Shown here: piece after piece, positions 27,624 through 36,110 of the stretch
Layout: each line of letters opens with the position of its first letter
Position numbering within the stretch: position 1 is the first letter of the stretch
DNA from: Blastococcus saxobsidens DD2
GTDB taxonomy: Bacteria > Actinomycetota > Actinomycetes > Mycobacteriales > Geodermatophilaceae
NCBI RefSeq assembly: GCF_000284015.1
Contig: NC_016943.1
Location: 4,505,541 to 4,569,540 of the forward strand
Length of the DNA: 64,000 bases
Direction: 5' to 3'
Program-made: the position numbers and the translations under genes
The notes under the pieces: generated by a model
What the model was told of the DNA's origin: nothing
Databases searched by the model: none
What the model saw: the letters and a program-made list of their open reading frames with translations, nothing else

Positions 27624-28496
27624 GTGTCTGCCGCACCGACCCGCCCGCCGCGGACCCTGGCGGCGGAGGAGTGGCTCGCCCGCTCCGCCGCCCACGAGGC
27701 GCGCATCGACCGGTGGACGGCGCCGCACCGGGAACGCCGTCGCCAGGGCCGGACGCACCCGGTCCTGGACTTCCTCTTCACCTACTACTCAGAGACCCCC
27801 GGCAGGCTGCGCCGCTGGCACCCCGGTCCGGACGTCGCGCTCTCCGGGTCCGCTCCACACGCCGGCTGGCGCTGGTACGCGACCGACGGTGCCGCCGTGC
27901 GCCTCGACGTCGAGGCGTTCGTGGCCGACCGCGGCGACACTGTGCGCTTCGTCCGCCGGCTGATCGCGGCCACCGCCGCGCGCCCGGCGTTCAGCGGCTG
28001 CTTCGGCCTGCACGAGTGGGCGATGGTGTACCGGGACCGGTCCCCCCGGCACGAGATCCCGCTGCGCCTGGGCCCGGAAGGCACGGATGCGGTGGTCGAG
28101 GCGCACCCGATCCGGTGCACCCATGTCGACGCGTTCCGCTTCTTCACCCCGCCGGCGGTGGAGCGCACCCTGGTCCGGCCGAGCCGCGAGAGCCAGCCGG
28201 AGCTGGAGCAGCCGGGGTGCCTGCATGCCGGGATGGACCTCTACAAGTGGGCCTACAAGCTGAGCCCGGCGACGCCGGCGGACCTCGTCGCGGACTGCTT
28301 CGAGCTGGCCGTGGAGATCCGCGAGCTGGACATGCGGGCCTCGCCCTACGACCTGCGCGCCCACGGCTACCAGACCGTGCCGATCGAGACACCGGCCGGG
28401 AAGGCCGAGTACGTGGCCGCCCAGCGGGGGTTCGCCGAGCGTGGCGCGGTGCTGCGGGCGCGACTGATCGACCTGTGCGACCGGTTGCTCTGCTGA
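27624..28496 (+). CDS. Conserved protein often labelled 3-methyladenine DNA glycosylase
   Basis: This 290-residue protein contains HPVLDFLFTYYSETPGRLRR, GCFGLHEWAMVYRD, CTHVDAFRFFTPPA and EQPGCLHAGMDLYKWAYKL. These are strongly conserved in an actinobacterial family that carries the label 3-methyladenine DNA glycosylase in many genomes. I see neither the helix-hairpin-helix of AlkA nor the fold signature of MPG or Tag, so that name is doubtful. Conserved Cys, His and Asp residues suggest an enzyme. TACGCT lies 6 bp before the GTG, a leaderless start. Confidence 0.75.
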   Translation: MSAAPTRPPRTLAAEEWLARSAAHEARIDRWTAPHRERRRQGRTHPVLDFLFTYYSETPGRLRRWHPGPDVALSGSAPHAGWRWYATDGAAVRLDVEAFVADRGDTVRFVRRLIAATAARPAFSGCFGLHEWAMVYRDRSPRHEIPLRLGPEGTDAVVEAHPIRCTHVDAFRFFTPPAVERTLVRPSRESQPELEQPGCLHAGMDLYKWAYKLSPATPADLVADCFELAVEIRELDMRASPYDLRAHGYQTVPIETPAGKAEYVAAQRGFAERGAVLRARLIDLCDRLLC

Positions 28497-28545
28497 GCCG
28501 GAGGTGCGGCGGAGCGGTCGGGTCCGACGCCGTACCGTCGGGGCC

Positions 28546-29382
28546 GTGACCCCTCCGCACACCGACCGCTGGATCCGGCTCGACGGCACCACGAACACCC
28601 GGGACCTCGGTGGGCTGCCCACCACCGACGGCGGGCGCACGGTGCCCGGGCGGATCCTGCGCAGCGACAACCTGCAGACGCTCAGCGACGCCGACGTCGC
28701 GCGGCTGGTCGAGCAGATCGGGCTGCGCCAGGTCGTCGACCTGCGCACCACCGCGGAGATCCTGCTGGAAGGACGGGGACCGCTACGGAGCCACCCCGAC
28801 GTCACCCACCGGCACTTCACCCTGCTGCCCGAGCGCGGTCACCACACCGACGTGTTCGCGGTGGAGGAGGACGAGCCGGGGATCGAGCTCCCGGCCGCCG
28901 GGTGGGCCGAGTCGCTGCTACCCCGTCAGGTCGCGGCGCACGACGAGGAGGAGCCACCGGCCGTGCGTTCCTACCTCGGCTACCTCGGCCAGCGGGGGGA
29001 CAACGTCGTCGCGGCGCTGCGGGCGATCGCCGAGGCCGGGGACAGCGCCTCGCTGGTGCACTGCGCGGCGGGCAAGGACCGCACCGGCGTGGTGTGCGCC
29101 CTGGCCCTCGGCGTCGCCGGGGTGCCGCACGAGGAGATCGTCGCCGACTACGCACTGACCGCCCAGATCATCGACGCCCTCGTCGCCAAGCTCGCCGCGT
29201 CCCCGACCTACGCCCAGGACATGGAGACCCGTGACGTCGGCAGCCACACCCCACGGGCGGAGACGATGGACCGGGTGCTGACGCTGCTCGACGAGCGCTT
29301 CGGCGGCCCGTCGGGCTGGCTCGAGGCGCACGGCTTCGGTGCGGCCGAGCAGGCGGCGCTACGCGCGCGGCTGCGGGACTGA
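28546..29382 (+). CDS. Tyrosine/serine protein phosphatase (CX5R family)
   Basis: This 278-residue protein has the active-site loop VHCAAGKDRTGVV, the CX5R signature with a KDR core typical of bacterial PtpB-like dual-specificity or lipid phosphatases. The N-terminal TTNTRDLGGLPT and RILRSDNLQTLSDADV are also family motifs. TACCGT lies 7 bp before the GTG, fitting leaderless translation. The last 24 bp overlap the 3' end of the diguanylate cyclase gene on the other strand. The substrate is unknown. Confidence 0.88.
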   Translation: MTPPHTDRWIRLDGTTNTRDLGGLPTTDGGRTVPGRILRSDNLQTLSDADVARLVEQIGLRQVVDLRTTAEILLEGRGPLRSHPDVTHRHFTLLPERGHHTDVFAVEEDEPGIELPAAGWAESLLPRQVAAHDEEEPPAVRSYLGYLGQRGDNVVAALRAIAEAGDSASLVHCAAGKDRTGVVCALALGVAGVPHEEIVADYALTAQIIDALVAKLAASPTYAQDMETRDVGSHTPRAETMDRVLTLLDERFGGPSGWLEAHGFGAAEQAALRARLRD

Positions 29383-31443
29383 TCCCGCACGGGCGGTCCG
29401 GGCCGTCGCGCGGCGCTGCTTCTCCCGGTACATCGCCGCGTCGGCCTGGCGGATCAGCTGGTCTGCGCTGCGGCTGAGCCCGGCGTCCAGGACCGCGATC
29501 CCCACGCTCGTCCCCATCCGCACCGGACGGCCGTCGAGCCGGAACGGCTCGGCGAAGCAGCCGGCGACGCGGTCGGCGAGCCGGCGCGCGTCGTCGGCGC
29601 CGGTCAGCGCCGGCAGCACGACGGCGAACTCGTCGCCGCTGAGCCGCCCGACGGTGTCCCCCGGGCGGACGACGGCCCGCAACCGGGCGGCGACCTGACG
29701 CAGCAGCTCGTCCCCCGCCGCGTGGCCGAGGGAGTCGTTGACCTCCTTGAACCGGTCGAGGTCGCAGAACAGCACGCCGGGTGACTCGGCCCGGCCGGTG
29801 TCGGAGATGGCCGTCTCCAGCCGCGCCAGGAAGAGCACCCGGTTGGGCAGGCCGGTCAGGGCGTCGTGCGTGGCCTGGTGGCGCACGGTCTCCAGGAGGT
29901 GTGCCTTCTCCAGCGCGGTGGAGGCCTGGTCGCCCACGCCGCGCAGCCGCGCGAGGACGTCGCCGCCCAGCTCGACGGGCGCCTGCCCCGCCTCCCAGCT
30001 GGCCGTGACCACCCCGAGGAACGTGCTGCCGGCGAGCAGGGGTACGGCGACCACGTCGGAGACCCCGATGGTCGTGAGCAGCTCTCGCAGGGCGGGGCTG
30101 CTCACGGCGGCGCGGACGATCCGCGGCTCCCGGTCGGTGAGCATCCCGACCAGCTCAGGGGTGTCCTCCGGTCGCAGCGGGGCGCCGAGGAACCACTCCT
30201 CCGCCTCGCCCAGACCCACCGACGCCCGCGCCTGGAGCTGGCCCCGCGTCGGGTCCCACAGCATGACCGAGGCGCTGCTGCAACCGATCACCAGCGGCAG
30301 CGCCTCCGCGACGACCGAGCAGACGGCGGTGGCGTCGGAGGCCCCGGCCAGCTCGTGTGCCAGCTCGAGCAGCGCACCGGCCCGGTCCGCCTCCAGCCGG
30401 GCGTCCTCCAGCGCGATGAGCAGGTCGACGGCGGCCGCGGCGTGGCCGGCGTAGGCGGCCAGCATGGTCTGCTCGTCGGTCCCGGAGCCGTCACCCGACG
30501 GGTAGATCGCGGCCAGCCGGCCGTGTCGCCGGCGCGCCGAGGCGATGTCGACCACGACGGCGGTGGGCCCGAGGTCCTCGCCGGCCAGGAGCCGGGTGGC
30601 CAGCCCGTCGACCAGGTGCCCGGGGATGCCGGCGCTGTGGATCATCGGCGGACCACCGCCGGGTGCGGAGATGACGAGCAGATGGGCGGGGGCCAGGACG
30701 GCCTCGCCCGCCCGAGCCACGATGCGGTGGAGCACGGTGCCCAGGTCGTCACTGGCGACCAGCTCGGTGGCCGCGGACTGCAGGGTCCGCAGCTGCCCCC
30801 GCAGGGCCCGCAGCTCGGGGTCGTCCGCATGCCGGTCGCGGCGACGGTGGCGCAGGCGCGAGCGACGCTCCCAGGTGACGTGGTAGGTGCAGACCCGGCT
30901 GCCACCGGCCTGGCACTCCGCGGAGGCGATGACCCCCGGGGGGAGGCCGAAGATGGCCGGCACCGTGATCGCCAGGCCCCGGGCGTACGCGCAGTCCAGA
31001 TCGGAGTGGGAGTACCCCTCCGCCAGCCGGAGGGCCATGGTCGCCGACGTAGCCGTCGTCTCGACCACTTCCATGGTCGAGACGGTGGTGAACTTGGCGG
31101 TGGTCCGGGGAAGGCTCCGGAAGACCTGCCGCGGGGTGCCGAGCGCCCGGAGCACGAGAAGCAGCGAATGGGCCACGCCGCTGTGCACAGCGGAGGCGCC
31201 GACACGGAACATGGTGCCCGGGTCGTCGAGCACCTCGGTGGCCGCGGCGAACAGGCGGAGGCGGGTGTCGTAGCTCCACCACCGGGCCTGGTCGGTGAGC
31301 TCCTCGACGTGGGCGGTGAGGCCGGCGCGCCGGACCACCTCGGCGAGCGCGTCGTCCCCACCCTTCCGGGCGACGTACCGGAGCAGCCCGGCGATGGTGG
31401 CGCCCGATGTCTCGCGCGCCTCCTCCGGCGGGGACGCGGTCAT
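29359..31443 (-). CDS. Sensor diguanylate cyclase (V4R-like, GAF, GGDEF), copy 1
   Basis: This 694-residue protein starts with a sensor domain (about residues 10-185) ending in AECQAGGSRVCTYHVTW, a pattern like V4R/XylR-N ligand domains. Two GAF-like regions follow, then a GGDEF domain with the active site SGDEF and an I-site RPGD five residues before it. It should make cyclic di-GMP from GTP and be inhibited by its product. The ATG at 31443 has GAGGA upstream and aligns with its paralogue; an ATG at 31473 with GATCGT 7 bp before it is a leaderless alternative. A close paralogue lies directly upstream in the same direction. Confidence 0.85.
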   Translation of the reverse strand: MTASPPEEARETSGATIAGLLRYVARKGGDDALAEVVRRAGLTAHVEELTDQARWWSYDTRLRLFAAATEVLDDPGTMFRVGASAVHSGVAHSLLLVLRALGTPRQVFRSLPRTTAKFTTVSTMEVVETTATSATMALRLAEGYSHSDLDCAYARGLAITVPAIFGLPPGVIASAECQAGGSRVCTYHVTWERRSRLRHRRRDRHADDPELRALRGQLRTLQSAATELVASDDLGTVLHRIVARAGEAVLAPAHLLVISAPGGGPPMIHSAGIPGHLVDGLATRLLAGEDLGPTAVVVDIASARRRHGRLAAIYPSGDGSGTDEQTMLAAYAGHAAAAVDLLIALEDARLEADRAGALLELAHELAGASDATAVCSVVAEALPLVIGCSSASVMLWDPTRGQLQARASVGLGEAEEWFLGAPLRPEDTPELVGMLTDREPRIVRAAVSSPALRELLTTIGVSDVVAVPLLAGSTFLGVVTASWEAGQAPVELGGDVLARLRGVGDQASTALEKAHLLETVRHQATHDALTGLPNRVLFLARLETAISDTGRAESPGVLFCDLDRFKEVNDSLGHAAGDELLRQVAARLRAVVRPGDTVGRLSGDEFAVVLPALTGADDARRLADRVAGCFAEPFRLDGRPVRMGTSVGIAVLDAGLSRSADQLIRQADAAMYREKQRRATARTARAGSVPQPRA

Positions 31444-31544
31444 GCCATCCTCGCCGGTTGCTCCCGTGCCCATGGGAACCACGATCGGCCGGACCCGCGA
31501 GCCACTTGAACCGGCCTGACCGGTTCGGGTGATCCGGTGCTCGC

Positions 31545-33593
31545 TCATCCGCGCGCGGACGTGGGCCGGCCCTCGTGCTTGTGCCGGTACATCGCCGCGT
31601 CGGCTGCGCGCAGCAGCTCGTCGGCGGTCCCGCCGTCGGCACCGAGCACGCCGACCCCGACGCTCGTGCCGACCGGCACGTCGACCCCGTCCAGCCGGAA
31701 CGGCTCGCGGAAGCAGTCGACGACCCGCGCGGCCAGCCCGTCGGCGTCACCCGGCTCGGTCAGCCCCGGCAGGATCACCGCGAACTCGTCCCCGCTGAGC
31801 CGGCCCACGGTGTCCCCGGGACGCACGGCGGCGCGCAACCGGGCCGAGACCTGGCGGAGGAGCTCGTCGCCGGCCGCGTGCCCGAGGGTGTCGTTGACCT
31901 GCTTGAACCGGTTCAGGTCGCAGAACAGCACGGCGAGGTGGACCCGCGGGCCGGCTTCGGCGATCGCGGTGGTGAGGCGGTCCAGGAACAGCACGCGGTT
32001 GGGCAGCCCGGTCAAGGCGTCGTGGGTGGCCTGGAACCGGACCGTCTGGAGCAGACGGGCCTTCTGCAACGCGGTGGACGCCTGGTCGGCCACGCCGCGG
32101 AGCCGGACGAGCACGTCGCCGGAGAGGGGCAGCACGGCCTCGCCGGCCCGCCAGCCGGCCGTCGCCACACCGAGGAACGTCGAGCCCGCGAGCAGCGGCA
32201 CGACGACGACGACGGCGCTGCCGATGGCCTGCAGCACAGACCTCAGGAGCGGGCTGCTGGTCGTGTCGTCGATGACGATCGGGCTGCGGTCGGTCAGCAT
32301 GCCCACCAGCTCGGGGGTGTCCTCCGGACGCAGCTCGGCCGCCTGCAGCACCGCCCACTGGTCGTCGGAGATGCCGACTGCCGACGAGGCGCGCAGCACC
32401 CCGGCGCCCGGATCCCACAGCAGCAGGCTGGAACGCGTGCAGCCGACGACGCGCGGCAGCGCCGAGGTGACCAGCTCGGTGACCTCGACCGCGTCGGTCG
32501 CGGCCGCCAGCTCGTGCGACAGGCCCAGCAGCACACCGGCGCGGTCGGCCTCCGTGCGGGCGTCCTCCAGGGCGATGATCAGGTCGAGGGCGGCGGCCGC
32601 GTGCCCGGCGTACGCGGCGAGCATGGCTCCCTCGTCACCCATGGCGGCGTCACCGGAGCGGTACAGCGCGGCCAGCCGGCCGTGCGACCGCCGGGCGGAC
32701 GCCACGTCCACGACCACGGCGTCGGGGCCGAGGTCCCCGCCGTCGAGCAGCGCCGCGGCGAGCTCGGGCATCAGGTCGGGCGCGACGCCGGTCCCGTGCA
32801 CCAGCGGCGGCCCGCCGCCGGGATCGTGGACGGCGAGCAGGTACGCGGGCGCGAGGACCGCCTCGGCGGCCCGGGAGACGATGCGGTCCAGCACGGTGTC
32901 CACGTCGTCGCTGGCCACGAGATCGGTCGCCGCCGACTGGAGGATCTGCAGCTGCCCGCGGAGCGCCTGCAGCTCCGGGTCGATCTGGCGGACGCGGCGG
33001 CGCACCGGCAGGCGGGACCGGCGGTGCCACGCCAGGTGGTACAGGCACGCCGGGTAGCCGTCGGACTGGCATTCCTGGTGCGTCACGCGCGCGGGCGGCA
33101 GCGAGAAGATCTCCGGGACGACGCTCAGCAGGCCCTGGGTGTAGTCGCAGTCCAGCCGGGAGTGCGGGAAGCCGTCGTGCAACCGGTAGCGGATGGTCGC
33201 CGTGGTGGCGGTCGCCTCGAGGATCTCCATGGTGGAGGTGGTGCTGTACCTCTGGACGGCGCGGGGCAGCTGCCGGAACACCTGGCGGGGCGAGCCCATG
33301 GCGCGCAGCAGGAGGACCAGGGAGTGGGCCAGGCCGGTCTGCAGCGCGGCCGCCCCCACCTCATACATCGTGCGCGGGTCGTCGAGGACCTCGGTCGCGG
33401 CCGCGAACAGGTGGATCCGGGTGGCGTAGCTCCACCAGCGGGACTGGTCCTCGAGCTCGGCGGCGGACGCGGCCACGCCGGCCCGCCGCAGCACTTCGGC
33501 GACGGCGTCCTCACCTGCCCGGCGGCGGACGTAGCGGAGCACGCCCCCGGTGGTGGCGCCGGAGGTGTCGCGAGCGGGGGCGGCCTCAGTCAT
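31545..33593 (-). CDS. Sensor diguanylate cyclase, copy 2 (tandem paralogue)
   Basis: This 682-residue protein aligns with copy 1 end to end: TSGATTGGVLRYVRRRAGED near the N-terminus, HQECQSDGYPACLYHLAW at the end of the sensor domain, GAF-like regions and a GGDEF domain with SGDEF and I-site RPGD. Both active and inhibitory sites are kept, so it should be a working cyclase. The sensor domains differ more than the GGDEF domains, which suggests a duplication followed by change of signal. The start at 33593 was set by alignment; no clear ribosome site is present. The genes are about 100 bp apart. Confidence 0.83.
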   Translation of the reverse strand: MTEAAPARDTSGATTGGVLRYVRRRAGEDAVAEVLRRAGVAASAAELEDQSRWWSYATRIHLFAAATEVLDDPRTMYEVGAAALQTGLAHSLVLLLRAMGSPRQVFRQLPRAVQRYSTTSTMEILEATATTATIRYRLHDGFPHSRLDCDYTQGLLSVVPEIFSLPPARVTHQECQSDGYPACLYHLAWHRRSRLPVRRRVRQIDPELQALRGQLQILQSAATDLVASDDVDTVLDRIVSRAAEAVLAPAYLLAVHDPGGGPPLVHGTGVAPDLMPELAAALLDGGDLGPDAVVVDVASARRSHGRLAALYRSGDAAMGDEGAMLAAYAGHAAAALDLIIALEDARTEADRAGVLLGLSHELAAATDAVEVTELVTSALPRVVGCTRSSLLLWDPGAGVLRASSAVGISDDQWAVLQAAELRPEDTPELVGMLTDRSPIVIDDTTSSPLLRSVLQAIGSAVVVVVPLLAGSTFLGVATAGWRAGEAVLPLSGDVLVRLRGVADQASTALQKARLLQTVRFQATHDALTGLPNRVLFLDRLTTAIAEAGPRVHLAVLFCDLNRFKQVNDTLGHAAGDELLRQVSARLRAAVRPGDTVGRLSGDEFAVILPGLTEPGDADGLAARVVDCFREPFRLDGVDVPVGTSVGVGVLGADGGTADELLRAADAAMYRHKHEGRPTSARG

Positions 33594-33776
33594 CGCCGGC
33601 CCCGGCGCCGGGCATCCTGTGGGTGCGCACGTGCTCTGATCGGCAGGGCGGCCCGGCCAGTGGAGCAGCTCCCCTCGTTCGGGGGACGCTGCACCGACGG
33701 GTAGACACCCCTCGTGCATGCACGGCTACAGAATGCCACCGGCCGCGACCGGTCACAAGGAGCCTCCGAACGCACT

Positions 33777-33806
33777 CGACCCCGATCTCGACGCAGACCG
33801 GGGTCG
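33777..33806 (-). terminator. Hairpin after the 49-residue protein gene
   Basis: CGACCCCG pairs with CGGGGTCG (8 bp) around a 14-nt loop, 30 bp beyond the stop of the small gene on the minus strand. Confidence 0.45.
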
Positions 33807-33836
33807 GGGGTTCGCGGGCCGCGTCGGCGGCCGGGC

Positions 33837-33986
33837 TCAGCGGCCGATGAAGTGGGCGCCGTTGGCCATCGTCAGGAGCTCGTCACGCATGGCGGGGCTG
33901 CTGCTGCGCGACAGCGCCTTGTTCAGCGCCCGCCGGGTACGCGCCACCTGCCGACGCTTCCGCCAGCTGGTCGTCACGCTGTTCAT
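33837..33986 (-). CDS. Small basic protein (49 aa)
   Basis: The frame encodes a strongly basic N-terminal half (TTSWRKRRQVARTRRALNKA) and a C-terminal helix ending in MANGAHFIGR. AGAGG lies 8 bp before the ATG, and a clear promoter and terminator flank the gene, which is why I call it despite its size. I recall similar short proteins in related actinobacteria but know no function. The basic helix could bind nucleic acid. Confidence 0.65.
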   Translation of the reverse strand: MNSVTTSWRKRRQVARTRRALNKALSRSSSPAMRDELLTMANGAHFIGR

Positions 33987-34045
33987 GGTGCTGCCTCTTT
34001 CGTCGAAGTGATGCGCCTGCAGCCGTAGTAACGCAGGCGTCCACC

Positions 34046-34074
34046 ACTCTAATCCGACGAAACGTCGGTGAACC
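34046..34074 (-). promoter_or_regulatory. Promoter with palindromic operator for the 49-residue protein gene
   Basis: On the minus strand, GGTTCA (34069-34074) and TAGAGT (34046-34051) are 17 bp apart. The spacer is almost completely filled by the 15-bp palindrome CCGACG-TTT-CGTCGG (34054-34068). A leader of about 55 nt follows. A protein bound there would control the promoter directly. The remaining sequence up to the SRPBCC terminator shows only a short hairpin GGGTGAG/CTCACC near 34107. Confidence 0.5.
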
Positions 34075-34168
34075 TGAGGGCGGGCCTAAGGTTGCTCATC
34101 CGTCGGGGTGAGAGTCCTCACCAGGCAAGCCCACGTGCCGCTCCGCACCCAGCCGTTCGCGCGGACGA

Positions 34169-34208
34169 CGACGGCGCCCGCCCCCGAAGCAGGGAACGGG
34201 CGCCGTCG
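34169..34208 (-). terminator. Terminator after the SRPBCC gene
   Basis: CGACGGCGCCCG pairs perfectly with CGGGCGCCGTCG (12 bp) around a 16-nt loop, 22 bp beyond the SRPBCC stop on the minus strand. Confidence 0.75.
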
Positions 34209-34230
34209 GTCGTGAATGGCCGGGACGGCC

Positions 34231-34692
34231 TCAGCTGGGCCGCTGGACGTCCCCGCGCCAGGCACCGGTCTCGGTGCCCCGGTTCTCGATGAACTCCTTG
34301 AACTTCTTCGCGTCCGCCTTGATCTGCCGGTCGTCGAAGCCGAGCGCCGCGCCGGCCTTCTCGACCAGACCCGTGGGCTCCCAGTCGATCTGGATCATGA
34401 CCCGGGTCTTGTCGTCGGCGAGGCGGTGGAACGTGACCACACCGGCGTGCTTGGCCTCGCCGCCGGTGCTGGTCCAGGCCACCCGCTCCTCGGGGTGCTG
34501 CTCGGTGATCTCGGCGTCGAACTCACGCGTGACGCCATCGACCTTGGTGACCCAGTGGGTGTGGGTCTCGTCGATCTGCGTGATGCTCTCGACCCCGCCC
34601 ATGAACTGGGGGAACGACTCGAACTGCGTCCACTGGTCGTAGGCGACCCGGATCGGGACGTCGACGTCGACGGACTCCTGCACGCTGGCCAT
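34231..34692 (-). CDS. SRPBCC-family (polyketide cyclase/dehydrase-like) protein
   Basis: This 153-residue protein is a single START/SRPBCC domain: VQESVDVDVPIRVAYDQWTQ at the N-terminus, FPQFMGGVESITQID in the middle and a long C-terminal helix (GLVEKAGAALGFDDRQIK). Such proteins bind hydrophobic ligands in a helix-grip cavity. GAGGAGG lies 6 bp before the ATG. It stands alone with its own terminator. Ligand and role are unknown; the family is common in stress-tolerant actinobacteria. Confidence 0.85.
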   Translation of the reverse strand: MASVQESVDVDVPIRVAYDQWTQFESFPQFMGGVESITQIDETHTHWVTKVDGVTREFDAEITEQHPEERVAWTSTGGEAKHAGVVTFHRLADDKTRVMIQIDWEPTGLVEKAGAALGFDDRQIKADAKKFKEFIENRGTETGAWRGDVQRPS

Positions 34693-34921
34693 GGGGACCT
34701 CCTCGTTTCTCGGTGGTAGCTGCCTGTCGGCCTACCCCCGACCACGCCGTCGGACACCCGCGACTCTTCACCGGGAACGGTGTGCGCTGATGTGCAGGTC
34801 TCGGCCGATCTCCTGCGCATCCGCGCCCACCGTTCGACCCACACCGCGGCCCCGCGACGGACCCACCCTCAGCGCAGCGCCGCCGCGATGCTGCCGCGCA
34901 CCGGGCCTCGCCGTGCGCCCG

Positions 34922-35060
34922 TCAGCGCGCGGCCAGCACCCGGTGCCGCGGTTCCCCGGTGACCTCGGCGAGCACGGCGTCGTCGGAGCCCCAGGCAGCC
35001 GAATCCGTCGGGCAGCCGTGAACGGGCGGCCCAGCCCAGCAGCCGGTCGAGGTCCGTCAC
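34922..35060 (-). pseudogene. Possible remnant of an AGE-family epimerase gene
   Basis: A GTG at 35060 opens MTDLDRLLGWAARSRLPDGF, which looks like the N-terminus of AGE-family sugar epimerases (usually MxDLDxLLxxAxxxRxPDGGF). The frame then turns into Arg-rich nonsense, while another frame continues with WGSDDAVLAEVTGEPRHRV and stops at 34922. The normal protein has about 400 residues, so this would be a deleted relic. The rest of the 511-bp gap (34693-35203) shows nothing I can support. Confidence 0.3.
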
Positions 35061-35203
35061 GCCCCTGACCTATCACGCCGCACCGCGGACGGCGATGGCC
35101 ACGGCGGTCGCGTGTCAGCTCTGTGACGAAGCAGCCGACCGCGCCATGGCCGACCGTGGATCCGGGCATCACAGCGAGGGCTGATCCGGGAAGGGGTATA
35201 GCC

Positions 35204-35785
35204 ATGCGAGCGATCCGTAGCCGCACCGCCACGAGCCGAGCCGCCGCCGCGGCCCTCGCCGCAGCCGCCGGGCTGCTGCTCGCCGGCTGCGGTGGAGACG
35301 AGCCGGCGACCGACGCGCCGGCGGCGGAAGAACCGATCGAGGACGTCCTCGACGACGTCGCCGAGGGCGAGTCGCCCGGGGACGAGCCCGATATCCCGTT
35401 CGAGGAGATCCCCGGCGACGAGCTCGTCGAGCCTGCGTTCGACGGCCTGTACGACGACGAGTTCCTGGCCGAGATCGACTTCTACCTCGAGCGCCCGGTC
35501 GTTCTCTCCGGCGAGGTCGTGGACGTGCTGACCGACGGCGTCTTCGCGATGAGCGCGGCCGAGGACCCGGGCGTCCCGCCGATCCTGGTGGTGAACAGCG
35601 AGCCGATGCCGGAGATCGCGGCGGGCGTCCCCGTGCGGGTGGCCGGCACCCTCGAGGACGCCCTCGAGGTGGGTACCGGCGAGCAGGTGCAGGACCTGGG
35701 GCTCGACGACCCGCTGTTCGAGGAGTACGCAGGCGCGCCGCTCCTCCTCGCCGAGACCGTGGAAGCTGTCCAGCCCGGCGGCTGA
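35204..35785 (+). CDS. Lipoprotein of unknown function
   Basis: This 193-residue protein has a lipoprotein signal peptide with lipobox LLLAGC (Cys near residue 29). A long acidic, Pro-rich stretch (about 30-85) precedes a small beta domain containing YLERPVVLSGEVVDVL and VPVRVAGTLEDA. The beta domain resembles the one in the broken lipoprotein gene at 45539. GGGAAGGGG lies about 9 bp before the ATG. It is anchored outside the membrane; no enzyme motif is present. Confidence 0.75.
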   Translation: MRAIRSRTATSRAAAAALAAAAGLLLAGCGGDEPATDAPAAEEPIEDVLDDVAEGESPGDEPDIPFEEIPGDELVEPAFDGLYDDEFLAEIDFYLERPVVLSGEVVDVLTDGVFAMSAAEDPGVPPILVVNSEPMPEIAAGVPVRVAGTLEDALEVGTGEQVQDLGLDDPLFEEYAGAPLLLAETVEAVQPGG

Positions 35786-35818
35786 CCGGGGGACGCGCAC
35801 GCTCGTGGGCGACAGTGC

Positions 35819-36108
35819 CTAGCGGGCGGAGCGGCGCGACCCGGCGACGGCGACCGCCAGCCGGGCGGTGGCCACGCCGATCGACCAGGCAGACCAGTTG
35901 GACGCCGCCCGGGCCCGATGTTCGCCGCACCCTCGTCGGCGAGCATGCCCATCGCGTCGGCCAGGGCCATGACCCCAGCCGCGGCGACGACCACTGCACC
36001 CACCTGCCGCCCCCGGTCGGCGTGCCCGGCCATGAGCAGCAGGGCGACGAGCGCCCGGGCACGACGGTCCACGGGCGGACTCCCTCGCCGGTCGGGCACG
36101 GCGATCAC
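35819..36108 (-). pseudogene. Possible frameshifted small membrane protein gene
   Basis: GTG at 36108, 2 bp after the E2 gene stop, opens a frame with hydrophobic stretches ARALVALLLMAG and GAVVVAAAGVMALADAMGML. That frame becomes implausible after ADEGAANIGP. One base lost from a run of C would join it to a second frame that continues NWSAWSIGVATARLAVAVAG and stops at 35819. The joined product would be a protein of about 96 residues with two or three membrane helices. Support is compositional only. Confidence 0.3.
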
Positions 36109-36110
36109 CG

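Noticed and set aside
34075-34165. Possible riboswitch-like sequence with GGGTGAGAGTCCTCACC
   Set aside because: Only a short hairpin is present, and the segment lies upstream of the -35 box of the small gene, not in a transcript leader.
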